Shown one piece after another: positions 18,322 through 26,586 of a stretch of DNA of 64,000 bases. The stretch covers positions 1 through 64,000 of the forward strand of contig NZ_JAUUTW010000022.1 of the NCBI RefSeq assembly GCF_030676415.1, read 5' to 3'. Origin of the DNA: Peribacillus frigoritolerans (GTDB lineage: Bacteria > Bacillota > Bacilli > Bacillales > DSM-1321). A model generated the notes under the pieces. That model was not told the DNA's origin and ran no database searches. It saw only the letters and a list, made by a program, of their open reading frames with translations. The position numbers were made by a program, and so were the translations under genes. The first letter of the stretch is position 1. Each line of letters starts with the position of its first letter.

Positions 18322-18600
18322 CATTTTGGGTTAGGTTGGTCACCTTGTATTGGACTGACCCTTTCGTCTATCTTAATTCTGGCAAGCAAAAGCGGCATCT
18401 TAATAATAGGCATGATGCCTCTGCTCATCTATTCACTTGAACTCAGCATACCGTTTCTCCTTGCTGCGCTAGTATGGCCCCAATCTCTTAATATAAAATC
18501 TGAAAACTTAATAAATACCTACCTGTTATTCAGAAAGCAAACGGATGGATGAAGGTCACATTAAGGATTGTCGTATTCATAAGAAATTTTAAAGCTTATA
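18322..18600 (+). pseudogene. ccdA-like thiol-disulfide transporter fragment
   Basis: FGLGWSPCIGLTLSSILILA, then MPLLIYSLELSIPFLLAALVW, match the C-terminal half of CcdA/DsbD membrane domains, including the conserved WSPCIG cysteine. After a frameshift near 18,505 the other frame reads LPVIQKANGWMKVTLRIV, the usual CcdA end. The N-terminal half is missing, so this is a relic. Confidence 0.75.
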
Positions 18601-18984
18601 TCTACCTGCTTGTCTTCCCTGCTTCCATCCTCATTCTAATCATCTCTATTATGCAAACAAACGAATTTCGTAAATGTAAAAAAGCCGATGGTTCCCTTAG
18701 TAAAGGAAAAATCGACTTTTTTCTTTAAGCTTCTTCTAGTGTTTGATTAATTATCTCCTTTTAGTCTTTTATCAATCAATGCAAGGGAGAAACTAGATAT
18801 TTCTTCCTCTATTGCAAAAGTGTATGATTGATCGATAAATCGATTTTAAGGATAATTTGTTAACTAGAATGCATAAGTACTTTAATATCATTTCATCAAA
18901 AACGTTAATATCACTTTACATTTTATTTGGCTCAGATGTAGCTTTGAAATAAAGATTGATCAAAAGGACCTCCTGAGTGAAAAT
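18601..18984. other. Gene-free stretch with one hairpin
   Basis: I see no gene. Positions 18,679-18,721 form an imperfect hairpin between AAAAAAGCCGAT and ATCGACTTTTTT, a plausible terminator. The remainder is A+T-rich and unassigned. Confidence 0.4.
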
Positions 18985-19050
18985 AAAAAGAGTTCATTTT
19001 GAAAAAGATTAATCAAAATGGATTCTTTTCTTTTGATTTAGTTTACGGTG
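18985..19050 (+). repeat. Degenerate R2 repeat copy
   Basis: AGAGTTCATTTTGAAAAAGA and TTAATCAAAATGGATTCTTTT form the R2-type hairpin with substitutions. The upstream GCTTTGAAATAAAGATTGAT also matches the R2 leader. Confidence 0.55.
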
Positions 19051-19088
19051 TTAATAAAATAGTTTAATTATTTTTAGTGATCCTTAAT

Positions 19089-19173
19089 GATACAGATAGG
19101 TAAGGGTTTGAAATTATCGCTCCCTTTTCCCCTGTCACACCGTAGGGTGCAACTTTCACCGCATACGGCGTTC
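19089..19173 (-). ncRNA. Group II intron 3' end (domains V and VI)
   Basis: On the minus strand, 19,173-19,136 reads ACGCCGTA...TACGGTGT with a TGCGG/TTGCA upper stem closed by a GAAA loop, the shape of domain V. It is followed by GGGGAAAAGGGAGCGATAAT and TTACCTATC, as in domain VI and the 3' boundary. The 5' part of the intron is absent. Confidence 0.6.
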
Positions 19174-19189
19174 CAACTAATCCAATTTA

Positions 19190-19484
19190 TTAATTTCTAT
19201 GTGTAAGATGAGCATGTCTTCTTTTCAAAACCTTGGATTTTATGTCATTCCTGCATTGTTTACGAAATTCGTTTACCTTTTCTAACTGCTTTTTGTTCAA
19301 TTCTAATGAGTTAAGCAGAGACTGGATTTTTACAATATCTTTTAGGTGTATAAGTCGATGGACTGCTTCATGAAGCTCTACCAAATTGGAAAACCTATCG
19401 TCTTTGACAGATGATATGGGTTCTTATGGTGGCAATGCCAGTCATTTATACCCAGTTCAACTCCCATAACTGCACACCTTCTCA
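19190..19484 (-). pseudogene. Group II intron maturase, C-terminal HNH fragment
   Basis: One frame reads GVELGINDWHCHHKNPYHLS (HNH-type CHHK), and after a one-base shift near 19,395 another reads DDRFSNLVELHEAVHRLIHL and LELNKKQLEKVNEFRKQCRN. Together these match the C-terminal endonuclease region of intron-encoded reverse transcriptases. The reverse transcriptase and X domains are gone. It lies directly before the intron's domain V. Confidence 0.7.
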
Positions 19485-19504
19485 TAGGCAATCATAGATA
19501 CAGG

Positions 19505-19588
19505 CTATTTTTTAACACACACTCCTTGTTCAACTAAACCAGCCACAAGTAAAAGAGCTATTCCAATAACCAATAGTCCGTAATCCAC
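19505..19588 (-). CDS. 27-residue hydrophobic peptide
   Basis: GTG at 19,588 follows an ideal AGGAGG six bases away and opens MDYGLLVIGIALLLVAGLVE, then QGVCVKK and a stop. It is one transmembrane helix with a short basic tail. The strong ribosome site argues that it is translated. It begins just upstream of the intron fragment. Function unknown; it could be a small membrane-protein regulator or a relic. Confidence 0.45.
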   Translation of the reverse strand: MDYGLLVIGIALLLVAGLVEQGVCVKK

Positions 19589-19989
19589 TTTATACCTCCT
19601 AATGACAACTTTATTTCTTGTTTTTTCCTCCTTTTTATCCTTTAAAGAGTAAGCAGTATGTATTACAATATATTAATAGTAATAAAATGGCATTATAGTT
19701 AATAATTACATATCACTAATAGGGAGCTAAGGGGAATTCCCTGTAATTCACACCGATTATCATTTAATCGTAATTATGGTAGTAATAGTTCTGCTTGTCG
19801 TTAAAATTTTAAAGAACCTATTGCATATTAAATAAGGCCACCCAAAAGGAGAAACTTAAAATTTATATTGAAATTAATTTTATCTAGTCATAATACGATA
19901 CAATCTTATGTATTTAGTTTGGTGAATAATTTTTTGAAAATTATTTTTTTTCAAAAAGTAAAATTTAGTTATTTCATGGAGGGTTTAAT
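19589..19989. other. Upstream region of the first brnQ gene
   Basis: About 400 bases. The last 125 bases contain a promoter and a long A/T leader also conserved before the second brnQ gene. A frame reading DYHLIVIMVVIVLLVVKILK near 19,755-19,830 lacks a clear start, so I do not call it. Confidence 0.4.
19868..19894 (+). promoter_or_regulatory. Probable sigma-A promoter of brnQ copy 1
   Basis: TTGAAA (19,868) and CATAAT (19,889) are 15 bases apart. The same block precedes the second brnQ (58,230-58,258) with an ideal TATAAT and 17-base spacing, so the promoter is conserved and this copy may be weaker. Confidence 0.5.
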
Positions 19990-21354
19990 TTGTCTACTAA
20001 AGTACCATTTTCATTTATAGTAGTTATTGGTTTAATGTTATTTGCTCTATTTTTTGGAGCAGGAAATTTAATTTTTCCACCAATGCTTGGTCAATCAGCA
20101 GGAATGAATATCTGGTCAGCAAATGCAGGGTTTTTAATAACAGGAGTTGGCTTACCGTTACTTGGTGTATTAGCACTTGGTTTTTCGGGGAAAGATGATT
20201 TACAGTCGTTAGCAAGTCGGGTACATCCTGTATTTGGTATTCTATTCACAACGGTTCTTTATTTAGCCATTGGACCTTTATTTGCTTTGCCTAGATCAGG
20301 AAACGTTTCTTTTGAAATCGGTGTAAAACCATTTTTGTCCGAAAATTCAGGCCCTTTACCTTTACTTATTTTTACAATCATCTTTTTTAGCATTACGTGC
20401 CTTTTTTCGATCAATCCCGCGAAAGTTATCGGAATTGTCGGGAAAATCTTAACACCAATCAAGTTAACGTTCATTGGAATCCTAGTAGTAGTTGCTTTTA
20501 ATCATCCAATCGGAGATTTTCAAGCACCTGTTAAGAGTTATACAGTTCAACCATTTTTTAATGGGTTTAGAGAAGGTTATTTAACAATGGATACGCTTGC
20601 ATCTTTTGTTTTTGGCATCATCATCATTAATGCCATTAAAGAAAAAGGTGCTAAAACAAAAAAGCAAATTATGGTTGTTTGTGGAAAAGCAACTGGAATT
20701 GCTGCCTTTTTCCTGGCAACCATGTATTCAGCTCTTTCTTATATGGGTGCTTCAAGCGTAGAAAAACTTGGGCATCTGGAAAATGGAGGTACCATCTTAG
20801 CAAAAGTCTCGGATTATTATTTTGGAGCTTATGGCGGGATATTATTAGGATTAATGATTACAGTAGCTTGTTTAACAACAAGCGTAGGACTTGTTACATC
20901 TTGTTCTTCATTCTTCCATAAACTATTTCCAAAGGTACCTTACAAAACAATTGCTATTAGTTTATCTATTTTTAGTGCAATAGTTGCCAATATTGGGCTA
21001 ACGCAGTTAATTGCAGTTTCAGTTCCTCTCCTAACAGCTATTTATCCATTAGCTATTGTATTAATTTTCTTAACATTTTTTCATTCTTTATTTAAAGGGA
21101 AAGCTGAAGTGTATCAAGGAAGCTTACTTTTAACATTTATCATTAGTTTATTTGATGGATTAAACCGAGCTGGTATACGCTTTTCATCCATTAATAATTT
21201 CTTTCATGAAATTCTTCCTCTGTATGATGTAGGACTAGGGTGGATTATCCCAGCAATTGTTGGAGGATTTATAGGGTTTAGCAGTAGCATAATACGAGTG
21301 AAATTCGGTCTTAATCATCCAACTAGAATAGTTAAAAGAAAAAAAATTTCTTAA
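19990..21354 (+). CDS. brnQ: Branched-chain amino acid:cation symporter, copy 1
   Basis: A 454-residue BrnQ/LivII-family carrier for leucine, isoleucine and valine in the cytoplasmic membrane. About twelve hydrophobic segments are visible; LFALFFGAGNLIFPPMLGQS near residues 15-35 and GREGYLTMD-type and ASFVFGIIIINAIKEKG motifs are family hallmarks. The start is TTG with GGAGGG upstream. The protein is nearly identical in most positions to the one at 58,352, differing mainly near the C-terminus (this copy is eight residues longer). A strong terminator follows about 115 bp downstream. Confidence 0.9.
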   Translation: MSTKVPFSFIVVIGLMLFALFFGAGNLIFPPMLGQSAGMNIWSANAGFLITGVGLPLLGVLALGFSGKDDLQSLASRVHPVFGILFTTVLYLAIGPLFALPRSGNVSFEIGVKPFLSENSGPLPLLIFTIIFFSITCLFSINPAKVIGIVGKILTPIKLTFIGILVVVAFNHPIGDFQAPVKSYTVQPFFNGFREGYLTMDTLASFVFGIIIINAIKEKGAKTKKQIMVVCGKATGIAAFFLATMYSALSYMGASSVEKLGHLENGGTILAKVSDYYFGAYGGILLGLMITVACLTTSVGLVTSCSSFFHKLFPKVPYKTIAISLSIFSAIVANIGLTQLIAVSVPLLTAIYPLAIVLIFLTFFHSLFKGKAEVYQGSLLLTFIISLFDGLNRAGIRFSSINNFFHEILPLYDVGLGWIIPAIVGGFIGFSSSIIRVKFGLNHPTRIVKRKKIS

Positions 21355-21417
21355 ATATGTCAACCATTTTTTTTATTTGTTGACATTTTAATCGAAAGGC
21401 ACCTGTTCGTTCTATAA

Positions 21418-21456
21418 GGGGTAGCGTCAGGAAAATGCAGATTTACAACGTTAAGG
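21418..21456 (+). repeat. R4 short repeat
   Basis: GTCAGGAAAATGCAGATTTA and CAACGTTAAG recur with three changes at 41,704-41,735, and in both places a GCCCAATT-type hairpin follows within 40 bases. Confidence 0.6.
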
Positions 21457-21469
21457 AAATTACGATATT

Positions 21470-21516
21470 AAAAAGCCCAATTTCTCAGCATTAAAATTGA
21501 GAAATTGGGCTTTTTT
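21470..21516. terminator. Strong bidirectional terminator
   Basis: AAAAAGCCCAATTTCTCA and TGAGAAATTGGGCTTTTTT form a long stem with a run of six T. It closes the brnQ unit. Confidence 0.85.
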
Positions 21517-21520
21517 CGTT

Positions 21521-21554
21521 ATTCAACTAAACTGCCCCGATAGTTCCATAAGAA
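21521..21554 (+). repeat. R1 repeat, left half, cut by an insertion sequence
   Basis: ATTCAACTAAACTGCCCCGA then TAGTTCCATAAGAAA is the normal left part of R1. The expected GGCTGCCTCAGCAACC only resumes at 23,160 after the IS110-family element. Confidence 0.8.
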
Positions 21555-23159
21555 ACTCCTATGGCGGCGCTCCTCGCCGCCACCATCTACTACGAAAATC
21601 TAATCTCAAAAATAGAGTCTAACCCATTAACCCCTTGACAATAATGGTGATAACAATACAACCAGGCTGAACCTTTTTTGGTGGATCTTAAGGAGGATAC
21701 CCTGTATAAGAAACTGGTTGTGACAGTATGGAAGAACCATTTAGTGTACTGCTAGTACGTATACAAAAATTTTTGTAACAAATCTCCTGTCATATGTATT
21801 GTTAATCTTTTATTGAGGTGATTCTCCTATGGAAGCAATGATTGAACGGTGTGCTGGCCTAGACGTACACCAAGAAACAGTAGTAGCCTGCGTATTATTT
21901 GGTCCATTAGAAAAAAAGCCAAAAACCTCTATTGAAACGTTTTCAACTACAACAACGGGACTGTTGGCTTTAAGTGATTGGCTCGCTACCCTTCAGGTAT
22001 CCGATGTTGTGATGGAAAGTACCGGAGTCTACTGGAAACCAATATGGAATATACTCGAAGGATCTTTTCACCTTGTTCTGGCCAATGCCAGGCATGTCAA
22101 AAATGTTCCAGGTCGTAAAACTGATGTGAAAGATGCCGAATGGCTTGCCAAGCTTTTAAGATGCGGACTTATTGAAAGCAATTTTGTCCCACCAGAGGAT
22201 ATTCGTGATTTACGGGATCTTACTCGTTATCGGAAAAAATTGATTCATCATCGCACATCAGAGCAGAATCGCATTCACAAAATTCTTCAAGATGCTAATA
22301 TCAAGCTAACATCCGTTCTATCAGACATTTTTGGTGTATCGGGACGCCGTATCCTTGAAGCGATTCTAAATGGTGAAAAAATAGAGACCGATGGTCTTCG
22401 AAAAATGGTGGATTGGCGAACAAAAGCAAGTATTACTGACATTGCCAATGCAATTAATGGGCGTATTCGCCGTCATCATCGCGATATGTTGCGGTACCAT
22501 TGGGAGCATATGGGTTATTTAGAACAAACCATAGAAGAATTGGAAAAACAAATCGATCAACTCCTGTCCCCCTATCGTAAGGAAGTAGAATTATTGGATG
22601 GTATACCTGGTGTGAACAAAGCTGCGGCAGCCACTTTTATTGCGGAGATGGGTGTTGATATGTCCGTATTTAAGTCAGCTAAACACCTTGCCTCTTGGGC
22701 TGGTGTGAGTCCTGGAAATTACGAAAGTGCCGGTAAAGAAAAACGAGTAAAACGGCACAAGGAAATAAAGCTTTAAAAACGATGGCCGTAGAATGTGTAT
22801 TAGCGACATCAAGGCAAAATAATCGAATTGCTTCACATCGAAAAAGGATTACCAAACGGCAAGGAAAAATGAAGGGACGAATCGCTTCTGCCCATTTACT
22901 ATTAACGATTGCTTACAACATCTTAAAAACAGGAGAACCTTATCATGAACTAGGCTCAAATTACCTTGAAGAAAAACAAAATAACAAAGAATTAAAAATG
23001 ATCGAATACCTAAAAAAGAAAGGCTATACAATCGCTCCATCTGAACAACAAACTGCATAACCAGTTAAATAACGACATAGTACATTTACCCCCATCAAAA
23101 AAAATGAGAATATGGAGGGTTTATTTTAGTATGGCTTTTTTACTGTTGTGTTTTCATAC
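21555..23159 (+). mobile_element. IS110-family insertion sequence
   Basis: About 1.6 kb between the two halves of an R1 repeat, with a DEDD-type transposase gene, a 270-bp noncoding left end and a 100-bp right end, and no evident terminal inverted repeats, all typical of IS110. In this family the left noncoding region encodes the bridge RNA that specifies target and donor sites. ATAAGAAACT at the left junction (21,548-21,557) recurs inside the noncoding region at 21,706-21,715. The transposase reading frame is broken, so the copy is probably immobile. The exact ends are uncertain by a few bases. Confidence 0.75.
21829..23060 (+). pseudogene. IS110-family transposase with one frameshift
   Basis: The first part (315 residues) has the RuvC-like DEDD domain (CAGLDVHQETVVACV, VVMESTGVYWKPI, NARHVKNVPGRKTDVKDAEW). 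The C-terminal serine-type domain starts with GIPGVNKAAAATFIAEMG and SWAGVSPGNYESAGKE. The frame is lost in an A run near 22,740. One added A would continue into TAQGNKALKTMAVECVLATS and the normal end at 23,060. Programmed frameshifting is not the habit of this family, so decay or a sequencing error is likelier. Confidence 0.85.
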
Positions 23160-23190
23160 AAAAAAGGCTGCCTCAGCAACCTGCCTTATT
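23160..23190 (+). repeat. R1 repeat, right part after the insertion sequence
   Basis: AAAAAAGGCTGCCTCAGCAA then CCTGCCTTATTG continue the R1 order; the terminal palindrome is missing. Confidence 0.75.
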
Positions 23191-23444
23191 GTATAGTTGA
23201 AACAAACTGTGCAATAGGAGGAGAAAGTCTCTCCCTCAGATTATTTGCTTTTTGGAGCTTCTAAAATCCTTACCTTGCGACCCGGTGGCTTCAATGTTTT
23301 CCTGTGCTCTCCCTTCTTGAGCCACAGATGAGTTTTAATTTCACTTAATCACTGCCTTAATTTATTTTAAATTCTATGTATATAACTCTTAACAATATCA
23401 AAACCTATGACTAGCAACACATTATATTCATAGGAGCTGACAAC
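23191..23444. other. Gene-free region upstream of the SASP gene
   Basis: No gene seen. CATTATA at 23,420-23,426 fits a forespore sigma-G type -10 element (CATWMTA), and AGGAG at 23,432 is the ribosome site. No clear -35 element was identified. Confidence 0.4.
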
Positions 23445-23648
23445 ATGGCTAGAAATAACAACAATAATCAATTAGTAGTTAATGGTGCAGAGCAAGCTCT
23501 AGAACAAATGAAATATGAAATCGCTAGTGAATTCGGTGTTACACTTGGCGCTGATACAACATCTCGTGCAAACGGATCTGTTGGTGGAGAAATTACAAAA
23601 CGTTTAGTGCAAATGGCTGAACAACAATTAGGCGGAAGAACTCGTTAA
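23445..23648 (+). CDS. Alpha/beta-type small acid-soluble spore protein
   Basis: The 67-residue protein carries the two family signatures: [20 protein letters not shown], containing the EFG germination-protease cleavage site, and [17 protein letters not shown]. These proteins coat and protect DNA in the dormant spore and are degraded at germination. The ribosome site AGGAG is well placed, and a sigma-G-like -10 lies upstream. A clear indicator of an endospore former. Confidence 0.97.
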   Translation: MARNNNNNQLVVNGAEQALEQMKYEIASEFGVTLGADTTSRANGSVGGEITKRLVQMAEQQLGGRTR

Positions 23649-23830
23649 TCGAAATCATATGTATTGTTAGGGATAGTGATTGGACTATCCCTATTTATAA
23701 TTCTCCAAATCAAAAAAGAAACAGAAACATCAGTTGCTGTTATTTTGCTATGTTGCAGTACGAGGAAACTGTACTATACATATCCATACAGTCATATTGT
23801 GAAAGCAATCGTCATTCACTGTGCGTTTTC

Positions 23831-23915
23831 ACTAAGCTACCTCTCTAGTTACATAAAAAAAGGCTGCCGCAGCAACCTCCCTTATTGAAGTAAAGCACCC
23901 GTTAGTTCATTAAGG
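23831..23915 (+). repeat. R1 interspersed repeat copy
   Basis: A degenerate left arm (CTAAGCTACCTCTCTAG) is followed by AAAAAAAGGCTGCCGCAGCA, TTATTGAAGTAAAGCACCCG and TTAGTTCATTAAG. Confidence 0.85.
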
Positions 23916-23957
23916 AAAGCCATAATCAAACAACAATTTTATCATTCAAGTATAAAA

Positions 23958-24692
23958 TTACTCATTAATTTTCTTTTGGATTACCTCTGCTATTTTTTCA
24001 ATTGTTCGATATTCTTCTTCTAATGTATTTTCAGGACCACCAACGGCCATTACAGCTAATTCAGGAAAAATATCTTGGTTGTAAGTATTCGGGCTTTCTT
24101 TTAAGATTACACCCCGAGAAAGACTTGGATACATTTTTTCTAGTTCAACATGAAGGGTATTTGCTAAATTCACACTTTGGTCAAAGTAAGTTTTATTTGC
24201 TTTAGAAACGTAGAAGACAACTCTTGCATAATTTTCTCCATCTATTTTAATCGTAGAGTCTTCTTTAGAGATCGTATCGCGGTGAATATCCAATGCAATG
24301 CTTATATCATTCTTTTCTAGCGTTTCTTTCAGACTTTTACCGGAAATAGAGTAACTTTCTCGAAAGGATAGATTTTTCTCTTTTAAAACACTAGCAATAT
24401 CAGTGGTATCTTGTATAACACTTATGTTTTTGCTCTCTAAATTCTCTTTTAACCGTTTTCCAACTAATGAAATATTCTTTACTGGATCATGTGCTTCATT
24501 TACATCATCTGTTTTTAATACAGGCAGAAATGATTCTTGATTATGAGTATGATAAATATATACTGATGAAACTTTACTTTTTGGTGAAACCTTACTTGCT
24601 TTTGCTACTTTCTCCTCCTTTTCCTCTTCCTGACAAGCAGTCATAGTTAAAACACCAATTATTAAAATTAACCAGATTTTTAGTTTCTTCAT
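23958..24692 (-). CDS. SpoIIP-family lipoprotein (amidase fold)
   Basis: The 244-residue product begins with a lipoprotein signal (lipobox TMTAC, Cys20). It continues with the SpoIIP domain: VYIYHTHNQESFLPV, SLVGKRLKENLE, ALDIHRDT and AVMAVGGPENTLEEEYRTIE. The histidines of HTH and HRD and the glutamate of NTLEEE match the zinc-amidase pattern of the family. Classic SpoIIP degrades septal peptidoglycan during engulfment but is longer and has a membrane helix. This shorter lipoprotein may be a paralogue working elsewhere in sporulation or germination. It stands alone. Confidence 0.85.
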   Translation of the reverse strand: MKKLKIWLILIIGVLTMTACQEEEKEEKVAKASKVSPKSKVSSVYIYHTHNQESFLPVLKTDDVNEAHDPVKNISLVGKRLKENLESKNISVIQDTTDIASVLKEKNLSFRESYSISGKSLKETLEKNDISIALDIHRDTISKEDSTIKIDGENYARVVFYVSKANKTYFDQSVNLANTLHVELEKMYPSLSRGVILKESPNTYNQDIFPELAVMAVGGPENTLEEEYRTIEKIAEVIQKKINE

Positions 24693-24865
24693 CCCAAACC
24701 ACCTTCCATATTTTTGAAGACCTTGTACAACCTATTCGTTAACTTAGACTAATATTCAGAAGTACTGACCCTTCTTGTTTTTTTAAGCCCTAAATTTTGA
24801 ATATAATATTCAAAATTCAAGGCTTAAAATAAAAAATTGATGTAGAGTTGACACAAACTGCGAAA

Positions 24866-24900
24866 TAAAAAAAGGCAGAGCTCATTCATTCTGCCTTTAA
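24866..24900 (-). terminator. Terminator after proline dehydrogenase
   Basis: AAAGGCAGA and TCTGCCTTT pair around a ten-base loop, and the minus-strand transcript then has a T-rich run. A second hairpin (TTTTGAATAT/ATATTCAAAA) lies at about 24,794. Confidence 0.7.
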
Positions 24901-24917
24901 AACATCCATAGTCTTCT

Positions 24918-25889
24918 TTATTCATAAAGGGAGGTCTGTAGGTTTTTTGACTCAATCATATCAGACACAAACGTATACAGATTTGGTGGATGCTCTGCAA
25001 TGCGATGTGCAAGATATAAGTACCATTCCGTTCCATATGTGACGTACACCTTCGTCTGGAAGTTCTCATCTCTCAGTGATTTAAGTAAATCTGGACGAAC
25101 ACCATCTAACATTTCTACTTCAGTATATGGATTGGCAATCAGTCCATTTTCTTTGAGTGCTGCGACTAGCTTTTCATCATGTGTTGCTACCGACAGAGGA
25201 TGGTTTCTTGCCACACAAGCCATAACAAAATCTACGTAACGCTTATCTAGTTCTACAGATCGTGGGATATACGTACCTTCTTTTTCTTGATAAGCACCTT
25301 TTACTAAGCGAATTTTCCCTTGAAATTTCAGTAATTCTTGCAGGTCAAATTGGGACCGGAGTAAGTGTACTTGTAATGTTATGCCGAGATTCGCATACAT
25401 CGGTGACAGTGTTTTATATATGTTAAGGATCTGATCGGTCTTTTCTGACTCCTCCATGCTAATCATGAGCTGGATATCGTATTGTTGAGCTTGTAGTGCG
25501 ATTTCTTTCAAGTGTTTAGTTGCAAGAGCATCTGAGATCGACATACCTATATGTGAAAGATCGAAAGAAATGGTTGATTTCATTTCTTTAGCGCCAATCT
25601 CGTTAATCAGTGAGAGAAATTCATTCTTTGCTGAGATACATTCATTTTCAGATCGTGTGTTTTCACCAAGATACTCGATGGATACTTGATAACCCATTTG
25701 AGCGAGAATAGAAATGCGTGCCAACCCCTCTGTCCGTGTATGACCAGAGACAAATCTTGTTGCAGCTTTCATAAAGAGAGGGAAAAGTTCCTTAGAGTTT
25801 TGTATGTATTCTTTGATATCTTCGTTTCGTGCGATGGATTTCAATGCTTTTGAAACACGCTGTTCTGCTTCGTTATACATTTGTATCAC
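24918..25889 (-). CDS. Proline dehydrogenase
   Basis: Oxidises proline to pyrroline-5-carboxylate with FAD, the first step of proline catabolism. The 323 residues form a TIM barrel with SFDLSHIGMSISD, LVKGAYQEKEGTYI near residue 195, EVEMLDGVR and the FAD/proline-binding end VTYGTEWYLYLAHRIAEHP. No pyrroline-5-carboxylate dehydrogenase gene is adjacent, which is unusual because the two are often paired in Bacillus. The start may be GTG at 25,889 or ATG at 25,880. Confidence 0.85.
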   Translation of the reverse strand: MIQMYNEAEQRVSKALKSIARNEDIKEYIQNSKELFPLFMKAATRFVSGHTRTEGLARISILAQMGYQVSIEYLGENTRSENECISAKNEFLSLINEIGAKEMKSTISFDLSHIGMSISDALATKHLKEIALQAQQYDIQLMISMEESEKTDQILNIYKTLSPMYANLGITLQVHLLRSQFDLQELLKFQGKIRLVKGAYQEKEGTYIPRSVELDKRYVDFVMACVARNHPLSVATHDEKLVAALKENGLIANPYTEVEMLDGVRPDLLKSLRDENFQTKVYVTYGTEWYLYLAHRIAEHPPNLYTFVSDMIESKNLQTSLYE

Positions 25890-25924
25890 GCCTTAACAAC
25901 TCCTTTAAGAACAAAATTTATTTA

Positions 25925-26239
25925 TTAGGCACTAATCATACTGTTTTTATTTTTAAAGTAAATAAACAAATTAAATATGCTTAACCCTAAAATTATAAGA
26001 AACAAATATGAGGAAATAGCGTCTCCTGCTCAATTTAATTCATCAGCTATGTATCCCATAATTATAAGATTAATACCAGAAACAATTATTGAAGTTATTG
26101 AAGTAATACTAACTGTGAATCCATTAACGAGGTTGCTTCGTTTCTTTTGAACCAACAAAATAATGGAAATAACAATTAACCTAATTATAAAAGTAAAAAA
26201 AACTAATCTTAAAAAATCGTATAACTCTAACCCTTCCAT
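25925..26239 (-). pseudogene. Small membrane protein with a nonsense codon, paralogue of 47,688
   Basis: From the ATG at 26,239 (AAGGGGG upstream) the frame runs through three helices to GYIADELN. It meets TGA at 26,030-26,032, where the paralogue has a leucine codon, then continues in frame as AGDAISSYLFLIILGLSIFN and IYFKNKNSMISA. Even the sequence beyond the stop (CTTTAAGAACAAAATTTATT) matches the paralogue. Function unknown. Confidence 0.75.
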
Positions 26240-26297
26240 AGTCATCCCCCTTATTATCCTTTTCCTATTATTTTACCACAAAAAACCATTTTCCTTA

Positions 26298-26377
26298 TTC
26301 AACTAAACTGCCCCGATAGTTCCATAACAAAAAGAGCTGCCAAAGCAACTCTCTTATTGAAGTAAAGCACCCGTTAG
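26298..26377 (+). repeat. R1 interspersed repeat copy
   Basis: ATTCAACTAAACTGCCCCGA, AAAAAGAGCTGCCAAAGCAA, TTATTGAAGTAAAGCACCCG and TTAG; nearly complete. Confidence 0.85.
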
Positions 26378-26438
26378 AAGATCAAGATGATGATTTTGAT
26401 TGCTGCCTTTAGCCTTTTGGACTAATGCACCCTATAAG

Positions 26439-26530
26439 GCGGTTGCTCGTTCGATTATGTTTGCGATTGAACAACCAGAGGACGTCGATATGAATTGAGA
26501 TCATCGTCCGACCAACTGCTAGTGTCAATT
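26439..26530 (+). pseudogene. Short-chain dehydrogenase, C-terminal fragment
   Basis: AVARSIMFAIEQPEDVDMN and, after a one-base shift, EIIVRPTASVN match the C-terminal end of NADP-dependent short-chain dehydrogenases. Only about 30 codons survive, next to an R1 fragment (CTAATGCACCCTATAAG). Confidence 0.65.
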
Positions 26531-26538
26531 GATGTTTT

Positions 26539-26570
26539 AAAAGGGTCAGATTTTGTCTGACCCTTTCTTC
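26539..26570. terminator. Bidirectional terminator
   Basis: AAAAGGGTCAGA and TCTGACCCTTTC pair around TTTTG. It ends the ABC-transporter operon on the minus strand. Confidence 0.8.
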
Positions 26571-26586
26571 TTGTATTCTTATTCAT

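Noticed and set aside
19640..19985. T-box or other riboswitch before brnQ
   Set aside because: I found no T-box core (AGGGTGG-type) or terminator/antiterminator pair before either brnQ copy; only the promoter and an A+T-rich leader are conserved.
22730..22800. Programmed frameshift in the IS110 transposase
   Set aside because: The slip is in a plain A run without a stimulatory structure that I can see, and IS110-family transposases are normally one frame. Decay or sequencing error is more likely.
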